The translations under genes and the position numbers were made by a program. A model generated the notes under the pieces. That model saw nothing but the letters and a program-made list of their open reading frames with translations. It was not told the DNA's origin and did not search any database. Source: Phascolarctobacterium sp. (GTDB taxonomy: Bacteria; Bacillota; Negativicutes; Acidaminococcales; Acidaminococcaceae). From it: DNA of 64,000 bases. Below, piece after piece: positions 9,066 through 18,870 of this stretch (position 1 is the first letter of the stretch; every line of letters starts with the position of its first letter). The DNA is taken from contig JAUNIS010000003.1 of assembly GCA_030523325.1 (NCBI GenBank), forward strand, positions 1 to 64,000, read 5' to 3'.

Positions 9066-9939
9066 ATTTTTTCTCCTCTTGAGATTTTACCGCAAAGACA
9101 TGCCTTTCGATGCCAGCATAATCCTTGCGCATGCTTGTAGCTTTAAAGCCTGCATCTAAGCAAAGCTGCGCAACTTGTTTCGCTTCATTGATGCCAACCT
9201 CAAAGGCAAGCAAGCCGTTGGTTTCCATGTGAGTACTTGCTTCAGCAATAATGCGACGATAAAAATCGAGTCCGTCCTCGCCTCCTAAAAGTGCGGTCAC
9301 TGGTTCTTTCTTGACGTCTTCGTCAAGTCCAGCCATATCCGCTTCAGGAATGTAGGGTGGATTGCTGACAATTATATCAAACTTTTTATCTAAGGGTAAT
9401 TTACTAAAAAGATCGCTACGCATAAACCCACAACGTGACTTTACGCCAATGCGTTCAGCATTTTCTTTGGCGACAATTAATGCATCCACAGAGATATCAA
9501 CGCCAACTCCCTTGGCCTCCGGCAACAAATCTAATAAGGAAACAATAATCGCGCCAGAGCCAGTGCCGATATCTAAAATTTTTACATCGCCCTCGCTCTT
9601 TAAGAGGGGTGCTACACGAACAATTGATTCAACTAAAAGTTCTGTCTCCGGACGAGGAATCAAAGTTGCAGGTGTTACCTTAAAGGTATTATTCATAAAT
9701 GCTTTTTCCCCAAGAATATAAGCGATAGGTTCATGCTTAGCCCTGCGCAAAACATAAGACTTGTATTGACCAAGCTCCTTCTCCACGAGAGGACGGTCTT
9801 GATCCAAGAATAAATCGATGCGTCTGCACCCTAAAACGGCGCAAAGCAAAATCTCGGCATCAAGGCGTGGATTATCCACGCCCTTATCCGTAAAATATTG
9901 CTTTGTCCATTCTAAAATTTTCTTGATAGTCCAAGCCAT
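9028..9939 (-). CDS. prmC: Release factor glutamine methyltransferase
   Basis: S-adenosylmethionine-dependent N5-methylation of the GGQ glutamine of RF1/RF2. It has an N-terminal helical domain (~1-85), then a Rossmann methyltransferase with the SAM-binding ILDIGTGSGAI and the substrate-glutamine motif NPPY (~residue 188, in IIVSNPPYIPEAD). 303 aa, slightly longer than the usual ~280 because of a C-terminal extension that overlaps sua5. Its target RF1 is encoded immediately upstream. Confidence 0.95.
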   Translation of the reverse strand: MAWTIKKILEWTKQYFTDKGVDNPRLDAEILLCAVLGCRRIDLFLDQDRPLVEKELGQYKSYVLRRAKHEPIAYILGEKAFMNNTFKVTPATLIPRPETELLVESIVRVAPLLKSEGDVKILDIGTGSGAIIVSLLDLLPEAKGVGVDISVDALIVAKENAERIGVKSRCGFMRSDLFSKLPLDKKFDIIVSNPPYIPEADMAGLDEDVKKEPVTALLGGEDGLDFYRRIIAEASTHMETNGLLAFEVGINEAKQVAQLCLDAGFKATSMRKDYAGIERHVFAVKSQEEKKYENLLLEASRQL

Positions 9940-9994
9940 GGGAATACAAACCTTTCTGTTAGTAGATAATAACGATAGTTCGAAAAAAACAAGT

Positions 9995-10080
9995 TAAGAA
10001 TTTAGAATTAAGAATTAAGAAAATCGCTACGCGATTTGTAAACGGATTAGCTCTTTGCTAATTGCTAATTTATTTAAGTT
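9995..10080 (-). repeat. Dispersed heptad-hairpin repeat, copy C
   Basis: Between prfA and prmC. Minus strand: AATTAGCAATTAGCAAAGAG, then hairpin AATCGC-GTA-GCGATT (10021-10026/10030-10035), then TTCTTAATTC iterations. The stem sequence differs from copies A, B and D while the flanks are alike. Confidence 0.75.
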
Positions 10081-10102
10081 TACAACTTCAGATCAAATCT
10101 TC

Positions 10103-11170
10103 TTACTTCATCTGTCTCAACTGTTCACTTTGTTTTGCTGTGATAAGTGCGTCGAGAAGTTCGTCCAAATCGCCATTGATGATTTGGTCGAGCTTGTGCA
10201 AGGTTAAGCCAATGCGATGGTCGGTAACGCGACCTTGAGGATAATTATAGGTGCGAATTCTTTCTGAACGGTCGCCGGTACCAACTTGAGATTTACGATC
10301 ATCAGCTGTGGCAGCTCGCTGTTCTTCTTGAACTTTTTCCAAAATTCTTGCACGCAGAACACGTAGACATTTTTCGCGATTTTTCAGCTGAGATTTTTCA
10401 TCCTGACATTGAGCCACAATACCAGTAGGAATATGAGTCATGCGTACAGCCGATTCAGTTTTATTTACATATTGCCCACCTGCACCACCTGCGCGATAAG
10501 TATCAACGCGAATATCGGCAGGATTAATTTCTACATCGACCTCTTCTGCTTCTGGCAGGACGGCAACTGTAACAGTAGAAGTATGAATGCGTCCTTGAGC
10601 TTCTGTTTCGGGAACACGTTGTACCCGATGAACACCGGATTCAAATTTCATGCGGGAGAAAACGGAATCGCCAGAAACCTGAAAGACAACTTCCTTAAAG
10701 CCACCTAATCCAGTCTCAGATGTATCCATAATCTCTACACGCCAACCACGAGTTTCAGCGTAACGAGTATACATTCTAAAAAGAACACCGGCAAAAAGTG
10801 CGGCCTCTTCACCACCTGCTCCGCCACGAATTTCTACGATAACATTCTTGTCATCGTTAGGATCCCCGGGTAAAAGCAAAATGGTTAATTTTTCTTCGTA
10901 AGCCTCGATTTGTGGTTTAACATTTTTTAATTCTTCCTTCGCCATTTCGGTAAGCTCGTCGTCTTCACCGAGGGAAAGAATTTCCTCCGCCTCATCGCGG
11001 GCAGCAATTAAATTTTTATATTCGCGAAAGGTAGTCACAACCGGCTCCAATTTACTATGAGCCTTGGTTAATTTTTGCCACTCATCTTGATTGGCAATCA
11101 TATCCGGATCGGAAATTTTCATTTCCAAATCCATAAATCTATCTTCAACGGCCTGAAGTTTGCTTAACAT
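10103..11170 (-). CDS. prfA: Peptide chain release factor 1
   Basis: Recognises UAA and UAG and triggers peptide release. The 355-aa protein has the catalytic GGQ in [11 protein letters not shown] (~229-231) and the PxT-type stop-codon recognition tripeptide, here PET in [14 protein letters not shown], which marks RF1 rather than RF2. N-terminal coiled coil ~1-100. GGAG precedes the ATG. A dispersed repeat separates it from the DUF1385 gene upstream. Confidence 0.97.
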   Translation of the reverse strand: MLSKLQAVEDRFMDLEMKISDPDMIANQDEWQKLTKAHSKLEPVVTTFREYKNLIAARDEAEEILSLGEDDELTEMAKEELKNVKPQIEAYEEKLTILLLPGDPNDDKNVIVEIRGGAGGEEAALFAGVLFRMYTRYAETRGWRVEIMDTSETGLGGFKEVVFQVSGDSVFSRMKFESGVHRVQRVPETEAQGRIHTSTVTVAVLPEAEEVDVEINPADIRVDTYRAGGAGGQYVNKTESAVRMTHIPTGIVAQCQDEKSQLKNREKCLRVLRARILEKVQEEQRAATADDRKSQVGTGDRSERIRTYNYPQGRVTDHRIGLTLHKLDQIINGDLDELLDALITAKQSEQLRQMK

Positions 11171-11224
11171 TTATTTTATCTCCTAATATCTTTACTAATT
11201 GCGAATTCTAGTTAAGAGTTACGA

Positions 11225-11287
11225 GTTATAGCGGGATTTTGCTTTAGCAAAATCCCTCCTCAATTGCTCTTTGCTAATTGCTAATTT
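11225..11287 (-). repeat. Dispersed heptad-hairpin repeat, copy D
   Basis: The best-preserved copy. Minus strand: AATTAGCAATTAG (containing the DUF1385 stop), CAAAGAG, CAATTGAGG, then a perfect 11-bp hairpin GGGATTTTGCT-AA-AGCAAAATCCC (11233-11243/11246-11256). There is no T-run after the hairpin. Confidence 0.85.
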
Positions 11288-12221
11288 TTTCTGTGCGTTC
11301 TCCCACAGTAGCTTCCTCTTCATCATTCAGCGCGTACTCCGGAAGTACAGCCTTAAGACTCGCTATTGCTACTTCGATTTGACTATCGTCTGGTTGCCGA
11401 GTGGTTAGCTTTTGCAAGAGAAGTCCCGGCATGATAGAAAAACGGACTAAAGAATTATCTGCGTGAGCACCTGCAAAACGAATAATTTCGTAACTGACTC
11501 CTGCAATCACAGGCATCATAACTACACGAGAGATTATTCTTTCTACAAGATTAGGCCAACCCAGGAAGGTGAAGATGAACATACTGATAAGCATGACAAT
11601 CATTAAAAAATTGGTACCGCAACGAGGATGCAGTGTGCTAAAAGGACGAACGTTTTCTACTTCAAGCGGCAAGCCTGCTTCGTAGGTGTAAATTGTTTTA
11701 TGTTCAGCTCCGTGATATTGAAAGACACGTTGAATGTCATCCATGGAAGAAATTGCCGAAATATATGCAAGGAAGATAAACATACGCATGAAGCCTTCTG
11801 CCAAATTCAACTGCATAGGATCTTTCGTTAGCGTATGTAAAAATCTCATGGACCAGGTCGGAATGATGATGAAAAGAACCACTGCCAGGACCACGCTGAA
11901 GGCGATTGTCATAGCCATCTCCTTAGAGTCCATTTGCTCGTCTTCCTCCCCAGACATTTGTGCAGAATATGCTAAAGCCTTCATGCCGTCAACAAGTGAT
12001 TCAAAGAGAGCAACAACTCCACGTAAAAGTGGTTTTTTTAAGATAGGATATTTATCTCTAATGCTTTCTGAATCTTTTACGTCGACAACAATTTCTCCGT
12101 TGGGTTGGCGCACTGCCACGGCAACCTTTTCAGGTCCACGCATCATAACGCCTTCTATAACTGCTTGCCCGCCTACGTTACATTTTGTCGGACAAGCGCA
12201 ATTTTTATTTTCTTCGCTCAT
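11274..12221 (-). CDS. DUF1385 membrane protein (YqhQ-like)
   Basis: Conserved integral membrane protein of unknown function, 315 aa. It opens with the family signature GGQAVIEGVMMRGP, then has hydrophobic segments at ~102-122, ~145-160 and ~205-245, and the conserved YHGAEHKTIYTYE and LHPRCGTNFL motifs whose His/Glu/Cys suggest a metal site. A Cys-rich N-terminus (NCACPTKC) precedes the signature. The ATG at 12221 has GAGGTG upstream; a TTG five codons earlier is unlikely. In many Firmicutes this gene lies between rpmE and prfA, as here. Its C-terminal ISN is encoded by the repeat. Confidence 0.9.
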   Translation of the reverse strand: MSEENKNCACPTKCNVGGQAVIEGVMMRGPEKVAVAVRQPNGEIVVDVKDSESIRDKYPILKKPLLRGVVALFESLVDGMKALAYSAQMSGEEDEQMDSKEMAMTIAFSVVLAVVLFIIIPTWSMRFLHTLTKDPMQLNLAEGFMRMFIFLAYISAISSMDDIQRVFQYHGAEHKTIYTYEAGLPLEVENVRPFSTLHPRCGTNFLMIVMLISMFIFTFLGWPNLVERIISRVVMMPVIAGVSYEIIRFAGAHADNSLVRFSIMPGLLLQKLTTRQPDDSQIEVAIASLKAVLPEYALNDEEEATVGERTEKISN

Positions 12222-12237
12222 AAGCACCTCAAACAAA

Positions 12238-12275
12238 TTGATAATTAAGGAAGCTTTGCTAAAGCAAAATCCTTT
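12238..12275 (+). repeat. Dispersed heptad-hairpin repeat, copy E (degenerate)
   Basis: Plus strand TTGATAATTAAGGA, then an imperfect hairpin with GCTTTGCTAAAGC at its centre and CAAAATCC on the 3' side. It lies between rpmE and DUF1385. Confidence 0.5.
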
Positions 12276-12387
12276 ATGAAAATTATTTTGCGGGTAATCT
12301 TAACTCACAAAAGCGACAGTCTTCTTAACTAATTAATTATATGCTATTTTGCGAGTTTTTTCCATATATTTATTACGAGAGTGTGTA

Positions 12388-12420
12388 AAGAAAAAAAGCG
12401 GCGTGACAACACACCGCTTT
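12388..12420 (-). terminator. Terminator after rpmE
   Basis: AAAGCGG...CCGCTTT hairpin (12395-12420) followed by a run of seven T on the minus strand. Confidence 0.85.
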
Positions 12421-12434
12421 TAATATTTGATTTA

Positions 12435-12632
12435 TTATTTGCCGTAACGTTTGTTGAATTTTTCAATACGACCACGTGCAGCAAGATTACGTTGTTGACC
12501 AGTGAAGAATGGATGGCATTTAGAGCAAACATCCACACGCATTTCTTTTTTGGTAGACATGGTTTCGAAAGTGTTACCGCAACCGCAGATTGCCATAACT
12601 TTAACATAATTCGGATGAATCTTTTGTTTCAT
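12435..12632 (-). CDS. rpmE: Ribosomal protein L31 (zinc-binding type)
   Basis: 65-aa large-subunit protein. Zinc ligands are visible as ICGCG near the N-terminus and [12 protein letters not shown] in the second half, the C+ form of L31. GAGGTG lies 7 nt upstream of the ATG. It is followed by a strong terminator. It marks the start of the conserved rpmE-prfA block. Confidence 0.97.
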   Translation of the reverse strand: MKQKIHPNYVKVMAICGCGNTFETMSTKKEMRVDVCSKCHPFFTGQQRNLAARGRIEKFNKRYGK

Positions 12633-12734
12633 TCTTTACACCTCACTTTATAAACGGATTCATGTAGCAATTCGTAGACTGATACCTTGCTATTCTAACA
12701 CAATATAAATCAATAAGCAAGAGACTGACGAAAA

Positions 12735-14051
12735 TTATTTATCAAACTCTAAGACACCTTGAACATAATTGATAAATTGTTGAGCAGTACGACCGGAAAT
12801 ACCACCGTGATTCAACTCGAACTTTTTCGCTTCGGCCTTGAGAGTTTCTTCATCCATTTTCACGCCAGCTTTTTTCGCAAGAGCAAGCACGATTTCGAAG
12901 TATTCCTTTTGAGTCGGTTGACCGTAATAAATGCTGCAGCCGAAACGATTAACGAGGGACATTTTTTCTTGCATGTTGTCAGATTTATAAACGCCGCCTT
13001 CATAAGTAACGTCTTGACGATCCTTCCAGGTTTCGTTAATGAGATGACGACGATTCGAGGTTGCGTAGATAAGAATATTGTCGGGACGAACTTCTAAGCC
13101 GCCTTCGATAATTGCTTTCAAATATTTGTACTCAATTTCAAAATCTTCAAAGGACAAATCATCCATATAAATTACAAAACGATAGTTACGATTTTTAATT
13201 TCGGAAATTACGTTGGACAAGTCGCGGAATTGGTGCTTATAAACCTCGATAGTCCTGAGACCGGAATCATAATACTTGTTAATGATTGCTTTGATGGATG
13301 TAGATTTACCCGTACCAGAGTCACCATAAAGCAGAACGTTATTAGCAGGCAAGCCTCTTACAAATGCTTCGGTATTGTCAATGAGACGTTTCTTTTGGAT
13401 TTCGTAACCAACTAAATCGTCAAAGGTAATGACCTCGGTATTATTAATGGGAACCAGCTCCATGTCACGGCCATCCTCGTGAACGATACGGAATGCTTTA
13501 TTCATGCCCAATTTACCAACGCCGTAGTCCTTGTAAAAATTAGTTACGATGCTGTAAATTTCTTGCTCATTCTTTGCGTCTTCTATTTGCAGCGAAAGCT
13601 TTTGAACTTTTTCAGAAATATTTTTGTTGTAACGACGTTCTTTTTTAGGAACGGAATGATAATTAGTTACAACGTCGAAGCAATTGATTCCCAAAGCTTC
13701 TTCCATAGGTTTGAAATCATAATCGAAAAGCTCTTTGATGATTTTGAAATCGCTTTCAGCAAAAACATTTACCGTGCCATTGAGTGCCCCTTCCTTTTCA
13801 CAGGAAATAGAGAACGGATTCTCACAGGTGCAAAGAATGAAAGCTAAATAATTGTGCCAAAGGTTTTTGTTAAAGCCATAAACAGTTGCAACGTCTAAAA
13901 GATTGTGAATTTGATCGTAGATGCGAGTTACTAAATCTTCACGATTATATTCGCCGCTAGCAAATTCTGCACAGATATCCGCCAGGGGAAAGAGCAGATT
14001 ATCTTCAGGAAGATTACGATAGATTACAAGTTTAGAAACAAGTTTATGCAT
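12735..14051 (-). CDS. DUF815 family P-loop ATPase
   Basis: Predicted AAA-type ATPase of unknown role, 438 aa. It has an N-terminal ~170-residue helical region, then Walker [10 protein letters not shown] (~240), Walker B-like [11 protein letters not shown] and a sensor-like [10 protein letters not shown]. That arrangement is typical of DUF815 (COG2607). The start at 14051 (MHKLVSK) has AAGAGGTG 9 nt upstream; an ATG 33 codons earlier has none. It stands alone between the permease terminator and rpmE. Clear family, unknown function. Confidence 0.85.
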   Translation of the reverse strand: MHKLVSKLVIYRNLPEDNLLFPLADICAEFASGEYNREDLVTRIYDQIHNLLDVATVYGFNKNLWHNYLAFILCTCENPFSISCEKEGALNGTVNVFAESDFKIIKELFDYDFKPMEEALGINCFDVVTNYHSVPKKERRYNKNISEKVQKLSLQIEDAKNEQEIYSIVTNFYKDYGVGKLGMNKAFRIVHEDGRDMELVPINNTEVITFDDLVGYEIQKKRLIDNTEAFVRGLPANNVLLYGDSGTGKSTSIKAIINKYYDSGLRTIEVYKHQFRDLSNVISEIKNRNYRFVIYMDDLSFEDFEIEYKYLKAIIEGGLEVRPDNILIYATSNRRHLINETWKDRQDVTYEGGVYKSDNMQEKMSLVNRFGCSIYYGQPTQKEYFEIVLALAKKAGVKMDEETLKAEAKKFELNHGGISGRTAQQFINYVQGVLEFDK

Positions 14052-14250
14052 GATAGGTACACCTCTTAAAAGTTTTACTCGCTGAATGCGCAGAACTGAA
14101 TTAACGAAAGAATTTGTAAATCGCAAATAAAATTCGTTCAGCGTTAGCATTCAGAATTATTGCTAAACATATAGTTATCTTCTATATGAATATGGCAAAT
14201 AGTATATCTCATTCGTGTTAAACTTTCAAGAAAATCTTCTTCAATATACA

Positions 14251-14286
14251 AAAAATGCTCAAAAGTGTTAACTTTCGAGCATTTTT
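14251..14286 (-). terminator. Terminator after the purine permease gene
   Basis: AAAAATGCTCGAAAG...CTTTTGAGCATTTTT hairpin (14251-14286) with T-rich ends; usable in both directions. Confidence 0.8.
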
Positions 14287-14352
14287 ACATTATTTAATTA
14301 AATTTAAAGAAGAAAAATTGAAGCAAATGCTTCGCTTTTAACGAGTCTAAGC

Positions 14353-15720
14353 TTATACAAAAATATATTTCGCAATAAACAAGAGCGCTAAGACGTAAAG
14401 GATGGTATTAATTTTTTTAGCGCCTGTGAACATATTAATGGCTACATAGGAAATGATACCCCAAGCAATACCTTCGGAGATAGAATATGCAAAAGGCATA
14501 GCAATTGTTGCGAAGAAAGCGGGAATCGCGTCATTGAAATCGTCGAAGTCGACGTTTTTCAAACCACTCATCATCAAAAAGCCTACGATGATAAGAGCTG
14601 GAGCAGTTGCAAAAGCAGGAATTGCTAAAAAGATAGGAGCAAAGAGCAAGCTCAACAGGAAAAGAACTGCAACAGTGATGGAAGTTAAGCCTGTACGACC
14701 ACCTGCTACTACGCCAGAAGAAGATTCTACATAAGTGGATACAGTAGATGTACCAAGCACAGCACCAACACAAGTACCGATGGAGTCGGATAAAAGAGCC
14801 CCTTCAATTTTCGGTAGTTTGCCATCTTTATCAAGCATATCTGCTTTAGATGCGACACCAATCAAGGTTCCTAAGGTGTCAAAAAGATCTACAAACATAA
14901 AGGAAAGCATGATAGCGATAAAGTTAAAGCTAAAGAGAGCGCTGAAATCCATTTGATTAAAAATCGGCGCAAGACTAGGAATAGAAATGCCACCTGAGAA
15001 ATTAGGCATAACAGAGAAAGCGCCAAGCTTCGGATTGGGAACGTAAATACCAGTAGTTTCACAAATCATACCAAGTACCCAAACGATGATGATGCCAAGG
15101 AGAATGCCACCAGGAACTCTTTTATGAAACAGAATTGCGGTAAGGACAACCCCAATCATGCATAGAACTGCACCAATGCCTGTGGACCAAAAAGAGCCGT
15201 CAAGCAGAGCTGCTTTAAAAGGATACAAGCTTACGAGGCAAGGACCATCGACAATAACCTTGGCATTTTGTAAACCAATGAAAGCTATAAAGAGACCAAT
15301 ACCAGCAGTTACACCATATTTTAAAGATGAAGGAATCGCATTGAAAATCGCCTCACGAACTTTTGTCAAAGAAAGAATAATAAAAATTACGCCTTCAACG
15401 AATACAGCTGCCAGAGCAACCTTCCAAGAATATTTCATCGCTCCGCAAACAGTAAAAGCAAAGAATGCATTCAAACCCATACCAGGTGCAAGAGCAAAAG
15501 GATAGTTAGACAAAAGAGCCATCAATATAGTAGCAATTGCTGAGCTAAGTGCGGTAGCCGTAAATACTGCACCAGCATCCATACCAGTTGTTCCTAAAAT
15601 ATTAGGGTTAACAGCTAAAATATAAGCCATCGTCATAAAAGTTGTAAGACCAGCCATTAGCTCTGTCTTAACGCTGGAACCATGTTCAGCTACTTTAAAA
15701 TATTTTGCAAGAAAATCCAT
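14353..15720 (-). CDS. NCS2/AzgA-family purine permease
   Basis: Proton-coupled uptake of adenine, guanine and/or hypoxanthine across the inner membrane; the exact base cannot be told from sequence. 455 aa with 12-14 hydrophobic segments. AzgA-type motifs include LTTFMTMAYILAVNP, ALAPGMGLNAFF and LFDTLGTLIGVASKA. AGGAGG precedes the ATG. I looked for a purine riboswitch upstream and found none; the gap holds a dispersed repeat instead. Confidence 0.92.
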   Translation of the reverse strand: MDFLAKYFKVAEHGSSVKTELMAGLTTFMTMAYILAVNPNILGTTGMDAGAVFTATALSSAIATILMALLSNYPFALAPGMGLNAFFAFTVCGAMKYSWKVALAAVFVEGVIFIILSLTKVREAIFNAIPSSLKYGVTAGIGLFIAFIGLQNAKVIVDGPCLVSLYPFKAALLDGSFWSTGIGAVLCMIGVVLTAILFHKRVPGGILLGIIIVWVLGMICETTGIYVPNPKLGAFSVMPNFSGGISIPSLAPIFNQMDFSALFSFNFIAIMLSFMFVDLFDTLGTLIGVASKADMLDKDGKLPKIEGALLSDSIGTCVGAVLGTSTVSTYVESSSGVVAGGRTGLTSITVAVLFLLSLLFAPIFLAIPAFATAPALIIVGFLMMSGLKNVDFDDFNDAIPAFFATIAMPFAYSISEGIAWGIISYVAINMFTGAKKINTILYVLALLFIAKYIFV

Positions 15721-15834
15721 AAACTCTTCCTCCTAAAAATTTATTTGTATTTTATTAATCAATGCGTAGTGCATAATTAATGAGCAAACTTGGGATTTAA
15801 AAATTGTTCGAAGTAAAGTCTTCGTTTAAAAAGC

Positions 15835-15900
15835 AAATTTTCTGTTTCAATCAAAAGATTTTGTGCAACAAAATCTTTCTCTAATGCAGCATTCATAATT
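15835..15900 (-). repeat. Dispersed heptad-hairpin repeat, copy F
   Basis: Starts at the map stop codon. Minus strand ATTATGAATGCTGCATTAGAGA, perfect 10-bp hairpin AAGATTTTGT-TGC-ACAAAATCTT (15855-15864/15868-15877), then TTGATTGAAA. The rest of the 178-nt gap to the permease is AT-rich with no other clear element. Confidence 0.75.
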
Positions 15901-16759
15901 ACTTAGACAAAATCTCAATCCCCGTATCCGTAATAAGAATCGTGTGTTCAAATTGTGCGGAAAGAGAACCGTCTTGAGTATAAACGGTCCAGTCATTTGC
16001 TTCGTCGACGAAGACTTGAGGCTTACCCATATTAATCATGGGCTCAATGGTAAAAGTCATACCGGGAACAAGTAACATGCCCGTATTTTTTTTGCCAACG
16101 TGACAAACAAAAGGATCCTCATGGAATTCCACGCCACAACCATGTCCACCGAATTCAACTACAACACTATAACCATGCTTACGAGCATATTGATTAATTA
16201 CTGCACCGATATCCCCCAAGTGACCCCAAGGTTTGGCAGCCTCTAAGCCAAGCTTCAAGCATTGACGGGTAACCTCAACCAAATCAACAGCCTTCTTGGG
16301 AGCCTTGCCAATGATAAAGGTACGGGATGCATCTCCGTAATATCCATCTAAAATTGTCGTGCAGTCAACATTAATGATGTCGCCATTTTTTAAAATGTCA
16401 GTCTCGCTAGGAATACCGTGGCAAACTTGATCGTTAATGGATGTGCAGCAGCTCTTCGGAAAACCAAAATATCCAAGGCAAGCAGGAATGCCTCCGTGAG
16501 CGATTGTGTAATCGTAAACGAGACGATCAATTTCTTCCGTGCTTATTCCAGCTCGCATAATTTTCGCAACTTCGTCCAAGACCGCAGTATTTAAAGCACC
16601 AGCCTTACGAATACCCTCGATTTGTTCCTTTGTCTTAAGCATCTCAGGATCAGGAACCTCGTGTCCTTGAGACTGAAGCAGTCTAACCTTTTCGTCATTC
16701 ATTTGGTGACAACTAGCATAAGTTTTGCCACTGCCACACCAACATAATTCTTCTGTCAT
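15899..16759 (-). CDS. map: Methionine aminopeptidase with N-terminal SEC-C motif
   Basis: Removes the initiator methionine. A ~40-residue SEC-C zinc motif opens the protein (CWCGSGKTYASCH, residues ~5-17), followed by the type I MetAP fold. Metal ligands are visible: the two Asp in NVDCTTILDGYYGDASRTF, His in GHGCGVEFHEDP, Glu in FTIEPM and Glu in FEHTIL. Length 286 aa fits the SEC-C-bearing type (MetAP1c). The start at 16759 has GAGGT 6 nt upstream. SEC-C may contact the ribosome, by analogy with SecA. Confidence 0.95.
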   Translation of the reverse strand: MTEELCWCGSGKTYASCHQMNDEKVRLLQSQGHEVPDPEMLKTKEQIEGIRKAGALNTAVLDEVAKIMRAGISTEEIDRLVYDYTIAHGGIPACLGYFGFPKSCCTSINDQVCHGIPSETDILKNGDIINVDCTTILDGYYGDASRTFIIGKAPKKAVDLVEVTRQCLKLGLEAAKPWGHLGDIGAVINQYARKHGYSVVVEFGGHGCGVEFHEDPFVCHVGKKNTGMLLVPGMTFTIEPMINMGKPQVFVDEANDWTVYTQDGSLSAQFEHTILITDTGIEILSK

Positions 16760-16826
16760 TATATACCTCATCTTCCTTAGAATGTAAAAACAATAATACA
16801 CTTTATTTTACCACAAATTAATCTTG

Positions 16827-16844
16827 GTTGAACAAAAATTCAAC
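16827..16844. promoter_or_regulatory. Inverted repeat upstream of map
   Basis: GTTGAA-6nt-TTCAAC, with one arm forming a possible -35 (TTCAAC) 16 nt from TAAAAT on the minus strand. It could be an operator for map; weak evidence. Confidence 0.3.
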
Positions 16845-16994
16845 AAATTTTTCTTCTATATATCTATATAGAAGGGTATTCGCAAATTTTTTTTCTTGCA
16901 TCGTAGCAAAATTCAGAAAAATTAAACCTTGCTTCTTTATAATATTACTCGTTTATTATATAATTGTAATGTTACAAGCAAAAAGAAAATGCTT

Positions 16995-17082
16995 AATTCT
17001 GAATTCAGCATTGATCAAAAGAATTTGCGCAGCAAATTTTATCCTCAATTGCTCATTGCTCTTTGCTAATTGCTAATTATTT
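16995..17082 (-). repeat. Dispersed heptad-hairpin repeat, copy G
   Basis: In the 365-nt divergent gap between map and dedA. Plus strand shows hairpin AATTTGC-GCA-GCAAATT (17022-17028/17032-17038), then TCCTCAATTGCTC and four further 7-bp units (ATTGCTC, TTTGCTA, ATTGCTA, ATTATTT). The rest of the gap is AT-rich promoter-like sequence. Confidence 0.8.
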
Positions 17083-17124
17083 TAATCATCTTCACGTCGA
17101 ATTATTTACTAAAAGGAGATACCA

Positions 17125-17787
17125 TTGGAAACTTTTTTAATGCAGTTCGTAGATTTAGTTTTACATCTTGATAAACATTTGCCAGAGATCATGGCCGCGT
17201 ATGGTTCTTTTATTTATGCAATTTTATTTGTGGTAGTCTTTTGTGAGACAGGTTTAGTTGTTACACCATTTTTACCTGGCGACTCTCTGCTCTTTGCTTG
17301 TGGCGCTCTTGCGGCAGCTGCACCTGAGGGTATGGATATCAAAATCGTTACCATTATCTTTTTAATTGCAGCCATAACAGGTGATGCGTCCAATTATATG
17401 ATTGGTGAACATTTAGGAGAGAAGCTCATCAATATGAACACGTCCCTCATCAAGAAGGAACATATCGATAAGGCCCATGCATTTTATGAAAAGCATGGCC
17501 CCAAAGCAATTTTTCTTTGTCGTTTCGCTCCTATAGTACGTACCTTTGCTCCCTTCGTAGCCGGACTCGGCAAAATGCATTACTTTACTTTTGCAAAATA
17601 TAACGTTGTGGGTGCATTCGCATGGGTGTTCTTATTTGTTGGCGGCGGTTATTTCTTCGGCAACATTCCTGTAATCAAAAAGAACTTCTCCCTGGTAACC
17701 ATGGGCATCGTTGTTTTTTCGCTTATACCCGTTGTTTATGAATGGTATAAGAATAAAAAAGAAAACGAATCGAATAAAGATGTTTAA
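17125..17787 (+). CDS. DedA-family membrane protein
   Basis: Inner-membrane protein of the DedA/SNARE-associated (VTT) superfamily, 220 aa. Family members flip lipids such as undecaprenyl phosphate or support membrane homeostasis; the substrate here is unknown. Signature stretches include FCETGLVVTPFLPGDSLLF (membrane-dipping loop with acidic residue), GDASNYMIGEHLG and FLCRFAPIVRTFAPFVAG (conserved Arg pair). TTG start, supported by AAGGAG 6 nt upstream. First of three plus-strand genes with aldolase and ftsH. Confidence 0.92.
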   Translation: METFLMQFVDLVLHLDKHLPEIMAAYGSFIYAILFVVVFCETGLVVTPFLPGDSLLFACGALAAAAPEGMDIKIVTIIFLIAAITGDASNYMIGEHLGEKLINMNTSLIKKEHIDKAHAFYEKHGPKAIFLCRFAPIVRTFAPFVAGLGKMHYFTFAKYNVVGAFAWVFLFVGGGYFFGNIPVIKKNFSLVTMGIVVFSLIPVVYEWYKNKKENESNKDV

Positions 17788-17823
17788 TAAATGCGCAATT
17801 TCTAAGAAAGAAGGTACTTTATC

Positions 17824-18858
17824 GTGTACAGAATGAATTCTGACTACACTGAGGGTTGTGTAGAACAAGTATTAAAAAAATTAGTCGAAACAAACATGGA
17901 CCAAACAAATGGTTACGGTGAGGACGAATATTGTGATGAAGCGAAGGCTTTGATTAAAAAAACTTTTGCTTGTGAGGATGCTCTTGTACAATTTCTAATT
18001 GGCGGTACCCAAGCCAATTTCACACTGATTTGTGCATCACTGCGTCCCCATCAAGCTGTCATAGCAACTAATCTCGCACATATTGCAACCCATGAAGCAG
18101 GAGCTATTGAACACACCGGCCATAAAGTTTTAGAACAACCTACATCGGATGGCAAGCTCACTGCCGCTCAGATAGAAGCTGCTTACCAAAAATACGTCAC
18201 GGACCCGGCTCGTCCTCATTGGGCACAGCCTAAAATGGTTTACATTTCCCAACCCACGGAAACAGGCTCTCTTTATAGCAAAAAAGAATTAAATGATCTC
18301 TATGCAGTTTGCCAAGAGCACGATTTATATTTATATATCGACGGTGCACGTCTTGCTTATGCTTTTGGTTCCGATGAAAACGATCTAGCAGTCGAGGATT
18401 TAGCTAAAACCTGTGATGCTTTCTACGCAGGCGGTACTAAATGCGGTCTGCTTTTTGGAGAGGCAATGGTAATCATCAACGACAAGTTAAAAGAAGATTT
18501 CTTCTCCATAGCCAAAGCCTCTGGCGGTATTTTAGCAAAAGGTCGTCTTTTAGGTGTGCAATTTGGTGAAATTTTTAAAGACGGTTTATATTTTGCTATC
18601 GGCAAGAAAGCTTGCACTCAAGCTAAACGTATTCGTGAGGCTGTCCTAGCACGTGGTCTCGAACTAGTAACATACACGTCAACCAATCAAATCTTTATTA
18701 AAATGTCTAAAGAACAATTCGAAAAACTCTCCAGTGAATTTGCGCTTTCTCACTCGGGCTATCTACCAGACGGTAGTTATTCCATCCGTATCTGTACTTC
18801 CTGGGCCACAAAAGATGAGGAAGTAGAAAAGATTATCAATATGATCAAAGAACTTTAA
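17824..18858 (+). CDS. Low-specificity threonine aldolase (beta-eliminating lyase family)
   Basis: PLP-dependent cleavage of L-threonine/allo-threonine to glycine and acetaldehyde. 344 aa; fold-type I motifs: glycine-rich FLIGGTQANFTLICA, the PLP Asp in YLYIDGARLAYA, and the lysine in FYAGGTKCGLLFGEA. Begins with GTG, with GAAGG 9 nt upstream; an ATG three codons in is possible. Starts ~35 nt after dedA. The family also contains related lyases, so substrate preference is inferred. Confidence 0.88.
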   Translation: MYRMNSDYTEGCVEQVLKKLVETNMDQTNGYGEDEYCDEAKALIKKTFACEDALVQFLIGGTQANFTLICASLRPHQAVIATNLAHIATHEAGAIEHTGHKVLEQPTSDGKLTAAQIEAAYQKYVTDPARPHWAQPKMVYISQPTETGSLYSKKELNDLYAVCQEHDLYLYIDGARLAYAFGSDENDLAVEDLAKTCDAFYAGGTKCGLLFGEAMVIINDKLKEDFFSIAKASGGILAKGRLLGVQFGEIFKDGLYFAIGKKACTQAKRIREAVLARGLELVTYTSTNQIFIKMSKEQFEKLSSEFALSHSGYLPDGSYSIRICTSWATKDEEVEKIINMIKEL

Positions 18859-18870
18859 GGGAGATAAAAT

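Noticed and set aside
14353-15720. Xanthine/uracil (NAT) permease assignment
   Set aside because: The N-terminal and TM10 motifs are those of the AzgA branch, not of the NAT branch with its QxxP-type signature.
15721-15898. Purine riboswitch upstream of the AzgA permease
   Set aside because: No conserved purine-aptamer core or expression platform is visible; the gap is occupied by a dispersed repeat.
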